Shown: positions 7,267 through 14,956 of the stretch, piece after piece | How positions within the stretch are numbered: position 1 is the stretch's first letter | How the letters are laid out: the number at the start of each line of letters is the position of its first letter | Source: Roseiarcus sp049513815 | Lineage (GTDB): Bacteria > Pseudomonadota > Alphaproteobacteria > Rhizobiales > Beijerinckiaceae | Assembly (NCBI GenBank): GCA_049513815.1 | Contig: JBEKVR010000093.1 | Span: 1 to 19,580 of the forward strand | Length of the DNA stretch: 19,580 bases | Reading direction: 5' to 3' | Notes under the pieces: generated by a model | What the model saw: the letters and a program-made list of their open reading frames with translations, nothing else | Told to the model about the DNA's origin: nothing | Databases searched by the model: none | Made by a program: the position numbers and the translations under genes

Positions 7267-8147
7267 TGCAACCCGCCCAGATTCGCCAAATCCGCCGCTT
7301 CAATCGGCTCGTCACGCACCGCGTCGGCGCACTCGACCACAGCTATCTCAGGCGCGGCCGGCCGCTCGGCGAGGCGCGGCTGATCTTTGAGATCGGCCTC
7401 GCCGGAGCCGACGCGCGCGACTTGCGCGCCGCGCTCGGCCTCGATTCCGGCTATCTGAGCCGTTTGCTGCGGGCGCTGACGGCCGAGGGGCTGGTCGAGG
7501 TCGTCAGGGGGCAGGGCGACGCGCGGGTGAGGCGCGTCGCGCTGACCGCCAAGGGCTGCGGGGAGCTTGCCGCCTACGAGCGGCTTTCGGACGAGCTGAC
7601 GCGCTCGATCCTCGCGCCGCTCACGCTTGCCGAACGCGAGCGACTGCTGGCGGCGATGGCCGAGGTCGAGCGGCTGCTGCGCGCCGGCGCGGTCGTGGTC
7701 GCGCTCGAGCCGGCGGATTCGGCCGACGCGGTCTGGTGCCTCGAACACTATTTCGCCGAGCTGGCGCGCCGCTTCGAGGCCGGCTTCGATCCCGGGAAGG
7801 GCGCGGCGGTCGGCGCCGAGGCGATGACGCCGCCGCGCGGATGGTTCTTTCTCGCCCGGCTTGACGGCGGGCCGGTCGGTTGCGGCGCGCTCGTGCGCCT
7901 CAGCGCGGACGCGGGCGAGATCAAGCGCATGTGGACGGCGCCGGACGCGCGCGGCCTCGGCGTCGCGCGTCGCATCATCGGCGCTGTCGAGGCGACGGCG
8001 CGCGAAGCGGGCGTGACGACCCTGCGGCTCGACACCAATCGCGCGCTGAAAGAAGCCCACGCCCTCTATCGCAAGCTCGGCTTCGTTGAGATCGCGCGCT
8101 ACAACGACAACCCCTACGCCGATCATTGGTTCGAAAAGCGGCTGTGA
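7266..8147 (+). CDS. MarR-type regulator fused to GNAT acetyltransferase
   Basis: A 293-aa two-domain protein. Residues ~8-140 are a MarR-family winged helix: helix-turn-helix around 50-75 (DLRAALGLDSGYLSRLLRAL), wing RGQGDARVRRVALT at 81-94, then a long dimerisation helix. Residues ~144-293 are a GNAT acyltransferase: core strand FFLARLDGGPVGCGALV, the acetyl-CoA pyrophosphate loop RGLGVA (229-234), and the terminal ALYRKLGF strand-helix typical of the fold. Such fusions are a known architecture in bacteria; their acetyl acceptors are mostly unknown. The ATG at 7266 overlaps a perfect palindrome and lacks a good Shine-Dalgarno site, so translation may be leaderless. No other target gene is obviously divergent from it. 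It converges with the small minus-strand gene at 8161, 13 bp away. Confidence 0.9.
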   Translation: MQPAQIRQIRRFNRLVTHRVGALDHSYLRRGRPLGEARLIFEIGLAGADARDLRAALGLDSGYLSRLLRALTAEGLVEVVRGQGDARVRRVALTAKGCGELAAYERLSDELTRSILAPLTLAERERLLAAMAEVERLLRAGAVVVALEPADSADAVWCLEHYFAELARRFEAGFDPGKGAAVGAEAMTPPRGWFFLARLDGGPVGCGALVRLSADAGEIKRMWTAPDARGLGVARRIIGAVEATAREAGVTTLRLDTNRALKEAHALYRKLGFVEIARYNDNPYADHWFEKRL

Positions 8148-8160
8148 GGACAGTCCGCGC

Positions 8161-8439
8161 CTAGCGGGGTCCGCGCCGGTTTTCGCCCGAGCGCGTCCTT
8201 TCGTCGGCGAGCCAGGAGACTTCGCGCCGCGCGGCGTCGAGCGCCGACGCCTCGGTCGCGTAAACGGCGCCGGAATAATATGCGACCGGCGTCCAGGCGC
8301 CGCGATCCTCGACGTCGCGACGAAATTCCTCGAAGCCGTAAGAGCCGTCGGGCCGGCGAAAGAGGTCGACGCAGCGGTCGCCGGCCGCGTTCTCGACGCT
8401 GTTGAAGACCGTCCACGATTTGTCGATGCGCTGGGACAT
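8161..8439 (-). CDS. Small conserved-type hypothetical protein
   Basis: A 92-aa acidic/basic mixed protein with no signal peptide or membrane span. Its composition is protein-like: aromatic-rich motifs SWTVFNSVEN near the start, a DLFRRPDGSYGFEEFRRD segment, a VAYYSG strand and a C-terminal helix DAARREVSWL. I do not recognise a named family, and the function is unknown. The ATG at 8439 is preferred; a GTG at 8457 is in frame and would add six residues. Neither has a strong ribosome site. The stop is TAG, 13 bp from the convergent MarR-GNAT stop. The gene is divergent from the exported protein at 8666, across a 226-bp gap in which I find no clear promoter. The reading frame is not antisense to any other credible gene, which supports it being real. 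Confidence 0.65.
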   Translation of the reverse strand: MSQRIDKSWTVFNSVENAAGDRCVDLFRRPDGSYGFEEFRRDVEDRGAWTPVAYYSGAVYATEASALDAARREVSWLADERTRSGENRRGPR

Positions 8440-8650
8440 TGGTTTCCCGCTTCTCACTCCGCCCCCATTGGCCGCGCCTGCCGCGCCGAGGGTCGGAAAC
8501 GGGCCCCAGAAGCGTCCGGCAGCGCGAGATTAGCGCGCCGAGCGGATTGTCCCTCCACAATCGTGTGAACCGCCCGACTGAGCCGTGGCGCCGCCCGCCG
8601 GCGTGAGTCATAGTCGACGTCGATGCGGGCGCGCGACGCGTGGCGAAAAC

Positions 8651-8656
8651 AGGGGA
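8651..8656 (+). promoter_or_regulatory. Ribosome binding site for the small exported protein
   Basis: AGGGGA lies 9 nt upstream of the ATG at 8666 and supports that start over the in-frame upstream ATG-type starts, which would bury the signal peptide behind an arginine-rich leader. Confidence 0.5.
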
Positions 8657-8665
8657 TGTCGGACG

Positions 8666-9025
8666 ATGATCGCAGTTCTGATGCTGATCGCGCTTGCCGG
8701 TGCGCCCCCCGCGGTCGACGCGGCGAAAATCTGCAGCGACGCGCAAGCTTCGGCGCTGCCGGAGGACGCGAAGGTCGCCTTCGACAGTTGCGTGCGCGAC
8801 GAGCAGGCGGCGCGCGACAAATTGGCGGCGCGCTGGCCGCATTATTCGGCCACCGCCCGCTCGGCCTGCGTTGGCGACGGCGGCGGCGTCGGGCTGAGCA
8901 ACGTCGAGCTGTGGACCTGCCTTGAGATGCAGCCGGGCGGCAGCCTGAGCTTGCAGAGCGGCGACAACGCAGTCGTCCCCGCCTCGGGCCTATCGCCCTT
9001 GCCGCCGCGCGGAAAGAAGCCGTAG
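8666..9025 (+). CDS. Small exported protein of unknown function
   Basis: A 119-aa protein with an N-terminal signal peptide: a very short n-region, then IAVLMLIALAGAPPAVDA with a plausible cleavage before AKICSD. The mature part has four cysteines (in KICSD, DSCVRD, SACVGD and WTCLEM), which could form two disulfides in the periplasm. A tail rich in Ser, Gly and Pro ends in PPRGKKP. The open frame extends upstream to 8585, but the added residues are arginine-rich and unlike a leader, so I start at 8666. It is followed after 57 bp by a small membrane protein on the same strand, with which it may be co-transcribed. I do not recognise the family. Confidence 0.65.
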   Translation: MIAVLMLIALAGAPPAVDAAKICSDAQASALPEDAKVAFDSCVRDEQAARDKLAARWPHYSATARSACVGDGGGVGLSNVELWTCLEMQPGGSLSLQSGDNAVVPASGLSPLPPRGKKP

Positions 9026-9082
9026 CGCCCGCCGCCGCGCCAGTCCGTAAACGCCCGGCGACCTCTAATCGGGAGACGGGCC

Positions 9083-9295
9083 ATGGAACGACGTGCGCCG
9101 CGCAGGCCGAACTGGACGTTGCAGGCGATCCTGTGCGCCGGCGTCGTCATCTGGCAGAGCTACGAGCTGGCGACGGCGGTCGAAGCGCCGTCGACGGCGC
9201 TGCTGACGCTGCAATGGGTTCTGCTCGCCTGCGGGCTGATCGGCGGCGTCGGGGCGCTCGTCATGATGGCGCGAGGCGCTCAGCCGCGTGGTTGA
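9083..9295 (+). CDS. Small two-span membrane protein
   Basis: A 70-aa protein with a basic N-terminus (MERRAPRRPN) and two predicted membrane helices, about 11-32 and 39-63, joined by a short acidic loop (AVEAPST). Positive charges at both ends suggest both termini face the cytoplasm. GGGAGA (9071-9076) lies 6 nt before the ATG, a good ribosome site that supports translation. The family and function are not recognised. It is 87 bp upstream of cysD, and a role tied to sulfate assimilation is not supported by anything beyond position. Confidence 0.6.
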   Translation: MERRAPRRPNWTLQAILCAGVVIWQSYELATAVEAPSTALLTLQWVLLACGLIGGVGALVMMARGAQPRG

Positions 9296-9382
9296 CGGCG
9301 GCGGACCCAGCTCGGTTGGCTTGATTCGCCAGGGCTTTCTCTTTAAGGCCTCGCCCAACCCTTTCCCCGCGAGGCGCCCCCG

Positions 9383-10288
9383 ATGGCCGAACTGCCCCCT
9401 CACCTGCGGCGCCTTGAAGCCGAAGCAATTCACATAATGCGTGAGGTTGTCGCAGAATTTAGCAATCCTGTGATGCTATATTCGATCGGCAAGGATTCGT
9501 CGGCGATGCTGCACGTCGCGATCAAGGCCTTCCATCCTGGACCGTTGCCATTCCCGCTGCTGCACGTCGACACGACCTGGAAGTTCCGCGAGATGATCGC
9601 CTTTCGCGACGAGACGGCGCGGCGGCTCGGCCTCGACTTGCGCGTCCACATCAATCAGGACGGCGTCGCGCGCGGCATTTCGCCGGTCGCGTCGGGCAGC
9701 CAGCTCCACACCCAGGTGATGAAGACCGAGGCGTTGCGCCAGGCGCTCGACGCCGGCCGGTTCGACGCGGCCTTCGGCGGCGCGCGGCGCGACGAGGAGA
9801 AGAGCCGCGCCAAGGAACGCATTTTCTCCCACCGTTCCGCCGCCCACGCCTGGGACCCGCGCAATCAGCGGCCCGAGCTGTGGCGGCTCTACAACACCCG
9901 CATCCGCGACGGCGAGTCGATGCGCGTCTTCCCGCTGTCGAACTGGACCGAACTCGACGTCTGGGAATACGTCCGCGGCGAGAGCATCCCGGTCGTGCCG
10001 CTCTATTTCGCCAAGGAGCGGCCGGTGGTCGAGCGCGGCGGGACGCTGATCATGGTCGATGACGATCGCCTGCCGCTGGAACCCGGCGAGAAGCCGCAGA
10101 TGAAGCGTGTGCGCTTCCGCACGCTGGGCTGCTATCCGCTGACCGGGGCGATCGAGTCGGACGCCGACACGCTCGACGCGATCATCGCCGAGATGCGCGC
10201 CGCGACGACTTCGGAGCGGCAGGGGCGACTGATCGACAGCGACGAATCCGCGTCGATGGAGAAGAAGAAGCGCGAGGGGTATTTCTGA
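9383..10288 (+). CDS. cysD: Sulfate adenylyltransferase subunit 2
   Basis: The small catalytic subunit of ATP sulfurylase, which makes adenosine 5'-phosphosulfate (APS) from ATP and sulfate together with the CysN GTPase, in the cytoplasm. It belongs to the PP-loop ATP pyrophosphatase family. The PP-loop is SIGKDSS (34-40), where many relatives have SGGKDS. Other landmarks are LLHVDTTWKFREM, the FGGARRDEEKSRAKER block, FSHRSAAHAWDPRNQRPELW, VFPLSNWTELDVWEY and the C-terminal SMEKKKREGYF tail. Length is 301 aa, close to E. coli CysD (302). GAGG lies 8 nt before the ATG. Its TGA shares one base with the ATG of cysNC (TGATG), so the two are translationally coupled, which matches their 1:1 complex. 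Confidence 0.97.
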   Translation: MAELPPHLRRLEAEAIHIMREVVAEFSNPVMLYSIGKDSSAMLHVAIKAFHPGPLPFPLLHVDTTWKFREMIAFRDETARRLGLDLRVHINQDGVARGISPVASGSQLHTQVMKTEALRQALDAGRFDAAFGGARRDEEKSRAKERIFSHRSAAHAWDPRNQRPELWRLYNTRIRDGESMRVFPLSNWTELDVWEYVRGESIPVVPLYFAKERPVVERGGTLIMVDDDRLPLEPGEKPQMKRVRFRTLGCYPLTGAIESDADTLDAIIAEMRAATTSERQGRLIDSDESASMEKKKREGYF

Positions 10289-12159
10289 TGGCCGAGCCCT
10301 TGCGCGAAAGCGCGCTGCCAACGCTACGCCTGCTCACCTGCGGTTCGGTCGACGACGGCAAGTCGACCCTCATCGGTCGGCTGCTCTACGAGCAGAAGCT
10401 GATCTTCGACGACCAGCTCTCGGCGCTCGAACGCGACTCGAAGAAGCACGGCACGGTCGGCGCCGATATCGACTTCGCGCTGCTGGTCGACGGCCTCGAG
10501 GCCGAACGCGAGCAGGGCATCACCATCGACGTCGCTTACCGCTATTTCGCCACGCCGCGGCGTTCGTTCATCGTCGCCGACACGCCCGGCCACGAGCAGT
10601 ACACGCGCAACATGGCGACCGGCGCCTCCAACGCCGACCTCGCCATCCTTTTGGTCGATGCGCGCAAGGGACTGTTGACCCAGACCCATCGCCACGCGAT
10701 CATCGCCTCGCTGCTCGGCGTTCGTCATGTCGTGCTGGCGGTGAACAAGATCGACCTGGTCGACTACGACGAAGCGACATTTCGCCGCATCGTCGAGGCT
10801 TTCAAGGCGTTCGCGGCGCCGCTCGACTTCCACTCGCTGACCGCGATCCCGATCTCAGCCCGCGTCGGCGACAACATCTCCGCGCTGAGCCCGAATACGC
10901 CCTGGCATGAAGGGCCGTATCTGATCGACCATCTCGAGCGCGTCGAAGTCGAGGATGAGCGCCGCAACGCGCCGTTCCGCCTGCCGGTGCAATGGGTCAA
11001 CCGCCCGCACCTGGATTTCCGCGGCTTTGCCGGCACGATCGCCGGCGGTCGGATCAAGCGCGGCGACCCGATCGTCGTCGCTTCGTCTGGCCGCATGAGC
11101 GCTGTGACCGGCATTTTGCGGGCCGGCGACGCGGTCGAGGAGGCCGAAGCGGGCGACGCGGTGACGCTGACGCTCGCCGACGAGGTCGACGTCGCCCGCG
11201 GCGATGTGCTGGCGCCGCCTGCGGCGCGGCCGGAGGTCGCCGATCAGTTCACCGCGCATCTGATCTGGATGAGCCACGAGCCGCTGCTGCCCGGCCGTTC
11301 CTACTTGATGAAGATCGGCGCGCGCACCGTCCCGGCCTCGGTGACCGAGCTCAAGCACCGCATCGACGTCGACAATTTCGACAAGCTCGCCGCCAAGACG
11401 CTGGCGCTCAACGAGGTCGGCTTCGCCAATCTCGCGGTCATCGCGCCGGTCGCCTACGACCCTTACGCGGAAAACCGCGAGACCGGGGCCTTCATCCTGA
11501 TCGACCGCGCCACCAACGAAACGGCGGCGGCGGGCATGATCGCCCACGGCCTGCGCCGCGCCACCAACATCCACCGCCAGGGGCTCGCCGTCTCGCGCGA
11601 GGCGCATGCGACGATCAAGCACCAGCGGCCGGCGATCCTGTGGTTCACCGGCCTCTCCGGCGCCGGCAAATCGACGATCGCCAATCTGGTCGAAAGCAAG
11701 CTGATCGCGCGCGGCGTCCACACCGCGCTGCTCGACGGCGACAACGTCCGCCACGGCCTCAACAAGGACCTCGGCTTCACCGCCGCGGATCGGGTCGAGA
11801 ATATCCGCCGCATCGCCGAGGTCGCGCGGCTGATGAGCGACGTTGGGCTGATCGTGCTGACATCCTTCATCTCGCCGTTCCGCGCCGAGCGGAGGCTGGC
11901 GCGCGACATCGCCGCGCCCGGCGAATTCGTCGAGATCTACGTCTCGACGCCGCTGGAGACGGCGATCGCCCGCGATCCCAAGGGGCTCTACAAGCGGGCG
12001 CTGGCTGGCGAGATCAAGAATTTCACCGGCGTCGACCAGCCCTACGAGGCGCCCGAAGTGGCCGAACTGACGCTCGACACGTCGACGTCGTCGGCCGAGG
12101 CGCTCGCCGACCGTGTCGTCGCCGCGCTCGAGGCGCTCGGACGGATCGACCGGCTGTAG
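10288..12159 (+). CDS. cysNC: Bifunctional sulfate adenylyltransferase subunit 1 / APS kinase
   Basis: A 623-aa fusion that performs both steps of sulfate activation with CysD: GTP-driven APS synthesis, then phosphorylation of APS to PAPS. The N-terminal part (about 1-430) is a translation-factor-like GTPase: G1 loop GSVDDGKS (19-26), switch II DTPGHE (98-103), NKID (153-156), followed by beta-barrel domains. The C-terminal part (about 440-623) is APS kinase: P-loop GLSGAGKS (455-462), LLDGDNVRHGLNKDLGF, the ENIRRIAEVA helix, FISPFRAER, and a FTGVDQPYEAPE lid-type segment. This fused form is common in Alphaproteobacteria. All key nucleotide-binding motifs are intact. No cysH, cysI or cysJ is in the window, so PAPS could feed reductive assimilation elsewhere or sulfation; this cannot be decided here. 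Confidence 0.96.
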   Translation: MAEPLRESALPTLRLLTCGSVDDGKSTLIGRLLYEQKLIFDDQLSALERDSKKHGTVGADIDFALLVDGLEAEREQGITIDVAYRYFATPRRSFIVADTPGHEQYTRNMATGASNADLAILLVDARKGLLTQTHRHAIIASLLGVRHVVLAVNKIDLVDYDEATFRRIVEAFKAFAAPLDFHSLTAIPISARVGDNISALSPNTPWHEGPYLIDHLERVEVEDERRNAPFRLPVQWVNRPHLDFRGFAGTIAGGRIKRGDPIVVASSGRMSAVTGILRAGDAVEEAEAGDAVTLTLADEVDVARGDVLAPPAARPEVADQFTAHLIWMSHEPLLPGRSYLMKIGARTVPASVTELKHRIDVDNFDKLAAKTLALNEVGFANLAVIAPVAYDPYAENRETGAFILIDRATNETAAAGMIAHGLRRATNIHRQGLAVSREAHATIKHQRPAILWFTGLSGAGKSTIANLVESKLIARGVHTALLDGDNVRHGLNKDLGFTAADRVENIRRIAEVARLMSDVGLIVLTSFISPFRAERRLARDIAAPGEFVEIYVSTPLETAIARDPKGLYKRALAGEIKNFTGVDQPYEAPEVAELTLDTSTSSAEALADRVVAALEALGRIDRL

Positions 12160-12244
12160 GCGGCCCTACGCCGCCGCGGCCGCTTGTCTGGGCCCATTGC
12201 GTCATAACCGAAAACGGGCCTAGATGGCGCCCAGCCGCCTCCGG

Positions 12245-12269
12245 GGGGCCGCGCGCAGCGCGCGGGCCC
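12245..12269. terminator. Strong GC-rich inverted repeat between cysNC and dppA
   Basis: CCGCGCGC (12249-12256) and GCGCGCGG (12258-12265) are perfect 8-bp arms around a single A; after one G/G mismatch, GGG (12245-12247) can pair with CCC (12267-12269). The transcript would fold very stably, though a one-base loop needs the top pairs to open. A short GTTATT run follows at 12275-12280, so it may end cysDNC transcription, or form a 5'-leader hairpin for dppA. Confidence 0.4.
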
Positions 12270-12283
12270 GGGGGCGTTATTCT

Positions 12284-12290
12284 AGGGGAG
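12284..12290 (+). promoter_or_regulatory. Ribosome binding site deciding the dppA start
   Basis: AGGGGAG lies 5 nt before the ATG at 12296. It selects this start over the in-frame ATG at 12224, which would put an arginine-rich 24-residue leader before the signal peptide. Confidence 0.75.
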
Positions 12291-12295
12291 CTTCG

Positions 12296-13885
12296 ATGAA
12301 ATCTCTCGTCTTCGCCAGCCTCGGGCTGGCGGCCTTGCTGGCCGGCATGCCCGCCGCGACGGCCAAGACCCTCGTCTATTGCTCAGAAGGCAGCCCGGAG
12401 AACTTCACTCCGGCGATCAACACCACCGGCACCAGCTTCGACGCGGCGCGGCCGGTCTACAACCGCCTCACTGAGTTCAAACGCAGCACCACTGAGGTTG
12501 TGCCCGGTCTGGCGGAGAGCTGGGACGTCACCGACGGCGGCAAGACGATCACCTTCCATCTGCGCAAGGGCGTCAAGTTCGGCTCGTACAAGGACTTCGC
12601 GCCGACGCGGGACTTCAACGCCGACGACGTGCTGTTCTCGATCAATCGGCAGTGGAAGGAAGACAGCCCCTACAACAAGGTGTCGGGCGGCAAGTACGAC
12701 TACTTCAACGACATGGACATGCCGAGCCTGCTCGACTCGGTCGCCAAGACCGACGACTACACCGTCGTCGTCAAGCTGAAGGAGCCGAACGTCGCCATCC
12801 TCGCCAATTTCGCGATGGACTTCATGGCGATCGGCTCGGCCGAATACGCCGACTTCCTGCTGAAGAAGGGAACGCCGGAGCAGTTCGACCAGGCGCCCGT
12901 CGGCACCGGCGCGTTCTCCTTCGTCGCCTATCAGAAGGACTCGGTGATCCGCTACAAGGCCAACAAGGATTATTTCGGCGAGAAGGCGCTGGTCGACGAT
13001 CTCGTTTTCGCCATCACCCCCGACGCGACGGCGCGCTACGCCAAGTTGAAAGCGGGCGAATGCCACGTCAACGGCTATCCGCGGCCGGCCGACGTTGCGG
13101 AAATGGAGAAGGACGCGGCGCTGAAGGTCATCCACGCGCCCGGCCTGAACATCGCCTATTGGGCGTTCAACAACACCAGGCCGCCGTTCGACAAGAAGGA
13201 CGTGCGCCAGGCTTTGTCGATGGCGATCGACCGTGACGCGATTATCAAGGACGTCTATCTCGGCGCCGGCGTGCCAGCCAAGACACTGATCCCGGCGACG
13301 ATGTGGTCGTACGACGACGCGATCGTCGACTACAAGTACGATCCCGAAAAGGCCAAGGCGATGCTCGCCGCCGCCGGCGTCAAGACGCCGCTCGACATCG
13401 ACCTCTGGTATCAACCGGTCCAGCGCCCCTATAACCCGAACGGCAAGCGCATCGGCGAGATGATGCAAGCCGACCTCGCCAAGATCGGCGTCAACGCCAA
13501 GCTCGTCACCTTCGAATGGGGCGAGTACCGCAAGCGGCTGCAGAACGCCGAGGACGACACAGGGCAGATGGGTTGGACGGGCGACAACGGCGACCCGGAC
13601 AACTTCTTCTTCCTGCTCGGCTGCCCGGACGGCAAGCCGGCCGGCAACAACATCCCGAAGTGGTGCAACGCTGAGTTCAATGATCTGCTCGCCAAGGCGC
13701 GCACGATCCCCGACCAGGCGGAACGCGCCAAGCTCTACACCCGCATGCAGGAGATCGAGCACGACGAAGCGCCGGAGCTGCTGATCGCCCATTCGATCGT
13801 CTACGAAGCGACGCGCGCCAACGTCGTGGGCTACAAGCAGAGCCCGCTCGGCACGCATGCGTTTGAAGGCGTCGACGTCAAGTAA
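12296..13885 (+). CDS. dppA: Periplasmic dipeptide-binding protein of ABC transporter
   Basis: Solute-binding protein (SBP family 5, DppA type) that captures short peptides in the periplasm and hands them to the DppBC permease. The 529-aa precursor begins with a clear Sec signal peptide, MKSLVFASLGLAALLAG...ATA, cut before KTLVYCSEGSPENF. That mature N-terminus and many internal stretches match E. coli DppA closely: TTEVVPGLAESW, FHLRKGVKF, KVSGG, ITPDATARYAKL, VRQALSMAIDRDAIIKDVY, PVQRPYNPNGKR, VTFEWGEYRKRL and GWTGDNGDPDNFF (about 426-438, which includes the Asp that binds the peptide amino group in E. coli DppA). The cysteines in YCSEG, GECHV, LLGCP and KWC lie where E. coli DppA has its two disulfides. 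It is the first gene of the transporter cluster, and the 57-bp gap to dppB contains a stable hairpin. Substrate preference could still differ (heme precursors or other peptides). Confidence 0.9.
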   Translation: MKSLVFASLGLAALLAGMPAATAKTLVYCSEGSPENFTPAINTTGTSFDAARPVYNRLTEFKRSTTEVVPGLAESWDVTDGGKTITFHLRKGVKFGSYKDFAPTRDFNADDVLFSINRQWKEDSPYNKVSGGKYDYFNDMDMPSLLDSVAKTDDYTVVVKLKEPNVAILANFAMDFMAIGSAEYADFLLKKGTPEQFDQAPVGTGAFSFVAYQKDSVIRYKANKDYFGEKALVDDLVFAITPDATARYAKLKAGECHVNGYPRPADVAEMEKDAALKVIHAPGLNIAYWAFNNTRPPFDKKDVRQALSMAIDRDAIIKDVYLGAGVPAKTLIPATMWSYDDAIVDYKYDPEKAKAMLAAAGVKTPLDIDLWYQPVQRPYNPNGKRIGEMMQADLAKIGVNAKLVTFEWGEYRKRLQNAEDDTGQMGWTGDNGDPDNFFFLLGCPDGKPAGNNIPKWCNAEFNDLLAKARTIPDQAERAKLYTRMQEIEHDEAPELLIAHSIVYEATRANVVGYKQSPLGTHAFEGVDVK

Positions 13886-13893
13886 TCAGGCGA

Positions 13894-13923
13894 GGGGCCC
13901 GTCCGTTTCCGCGGTCGGGCCCC
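13894..13923 (+). terminator. Hairpin between dppA and dppB
   Basis: GGGGCCCG (13894-13901) pairs perfectly with CGGGCCCC (13916-13923); inside, CCG and CGG can extend the stem after one T/T mismatch. The loop is small and no T-run follows. The place, just 3' of the binding-protein gene and before the permease genes, fits a hairpin that protects dppA mRNA and lowers permease expression, as known for binding-protein transporters such as mal. Partial termination is also possible. Confidence 0.5.
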
Positions 13924-13942
13924 GAACCTTACGAACGCGCCA

Positions 13943-14956
13943 ATGCTCGTATATTTCCTCCGCCGCCTCGCGCTGACCGTTCCGACGTTCATCGCGCTGA
14001 TGTTCGTCACCTTCGTCGCGATCCGCCTGGTGCCGGGGGATCCGGTCGAAGTGCGCGTCGGCGAGCACGGCATTTCGCCCGAACGGCTCGTCTATTTCCG
14101 CCATCAGCTCGGCCTCGACCTGCCGGTGTGGCGGCAGTTTCTCGACTATTGCTGGCGACTGCTGCACGGCGATTTCGGCGTGTCGCTGTCGACCCAAACC
14201 AAGGTGCTGACCGAGTTCTTCACCTTGTTCCCGGCGACGATCGAATTGTCGCTGTGCGCAATGCTGTTCGCGATCGCCGTCGGCGTGCCCGCAGGCGCGG
14301 TCGCCGCGGTCAAGCGCGGCAGCGTGTTCGACCAGGGGCTGATGACCATCTCGCTGTTCGGCTATTCGATGCCGATCTTCTGGTGGGGCCTGCTGCTGAT
14401 CATGTTCGTCTCGGTGAAGCTCGAGTGGCTGCCGGTCTCGGGCCGCATCGACCTCATCAACTATTACTTTGACCAGCCGACCGGCTTCATGTTGATCGAC
14501 ACGCTGCTGTCGGGCGAGAGCGGCGCGTTTCTCGACGCCGTCCGCCACCTGATCCTGCCGGCGATCGTGCTCGGCACCGTGCCGCTCGGCGTGATCGCCC
14601 GCATGACGCGCTCGTCGATGCTGGAGGTGCTGTCCGAGGATTACGTGCGCACCGCGAGAGCCAAGGGTCTGTCGCCGTTCCGGGTCATCGGCGTGCACGC
14701 CTTGCGCAACGCGTTGCTGCCGGTCGTCACCGTCATCGGCCTCTCAGTGTCCAGCCTGCTCGCCGGCGCGGTGTTGACCGAGACGATCTTTTCCTGGCCC
14801 GGGGTCGGCCATTGGCTGATCGAATCGATCAGCCGGCGCGACTACCCAGCGCTGCAAGGCGGCGTGATGCTGGTTTCGACGGTGGTGATCGGCGTCAACC
14901 TTGTCGTCGACCTCGTCTATGGCGCGATCAATCCGAGGATCCGCCATGGCCGCTGA
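13943..14956 (+). CDS. dppB: Dipeptide ABC transporter permease DppB
   Basis: First inner-membrane permease of the peptide importer, 337 aa (E. coli DppB is 339). It starts MLVYFLRRLALTVPTFIALM, a typical first span, followed by RLVPGDPVEV and a periplasmic LGLDLPVWRQFLDY region. Several further spans follow, about 92-120, 130-155, 195-215, 255-280 and 305-327. The cytoplasmic EAA loop that docks on the ATPases is EDYVRTARAKG (232-242) with the following LRNALLPVVT. The TETIFSWPGVGHWLI stretch is characteristic of DppB/OppB proteins. The ATG at 13943 has no strong ribosome site. The gene overlaps dppC by 11 bp. Confidence 0.93.
   Translation: MLVYFLRRLALTVPTFIALMFVTFVAIRLVPGDPVEVRVGEHGISPERLVYFRHQLGLDLPVWRQFLDYCWRLLHGDFGVSLSTQTKVLTEFFTLFPATIELSLCAMLFAIAVGVPAGAVAAVKRGSVFDQGLMTISLFGYSMPIFWWGLLLIMFVSVKLEWLPVSGRIDLINYYFDQPTGFMLIDTLLSGESGAFLDAVRHLILPAIVLGTVPLGVIARMTRSSMLEVLSEDYVRTARAKGLSPFRVIGVHALRNALLPVVTVIGLSVSSLLAGAVLTETIFSWPGVGHWLIESISRRDYPALQGGVMLVSTVVIGVNLVVDLVYGAINPRIRHGR

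Noticed and set aside
7050..8126. 358-codon minus-strand frame over the MarR-GNAT gene
   Set aside because: Antisense to a clear two-domain protein. Its tail beyond 7266 looks slightly protein-like, but no start was found there.
8545..8562. GATTGT and ACAATC inverted repeat in the gap between the divergent small genes
   Set aside because: Six-base arms with a 6-bp spacer are too short to separate from chance, and no promoter was recognised around them.
9296..9382. Possible riboswitch or attenuator upstream of cysD
   Set aside because: The 87-bp gap shows no recognisable SAM or other riboswitch core and no clear terminator; it is too short for most known classes.
10992..12299. 435-codon plus-strand frame within cysNC
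   Set aside because: A shifted shadow of cysNC, extremely Arg-rich, without domains.
12383..13858. 491-codon open frame on the minus strand
   Set aside because: It lies antisense to dppA, whose family identity is clear; its composition is typical of a shadow frame.
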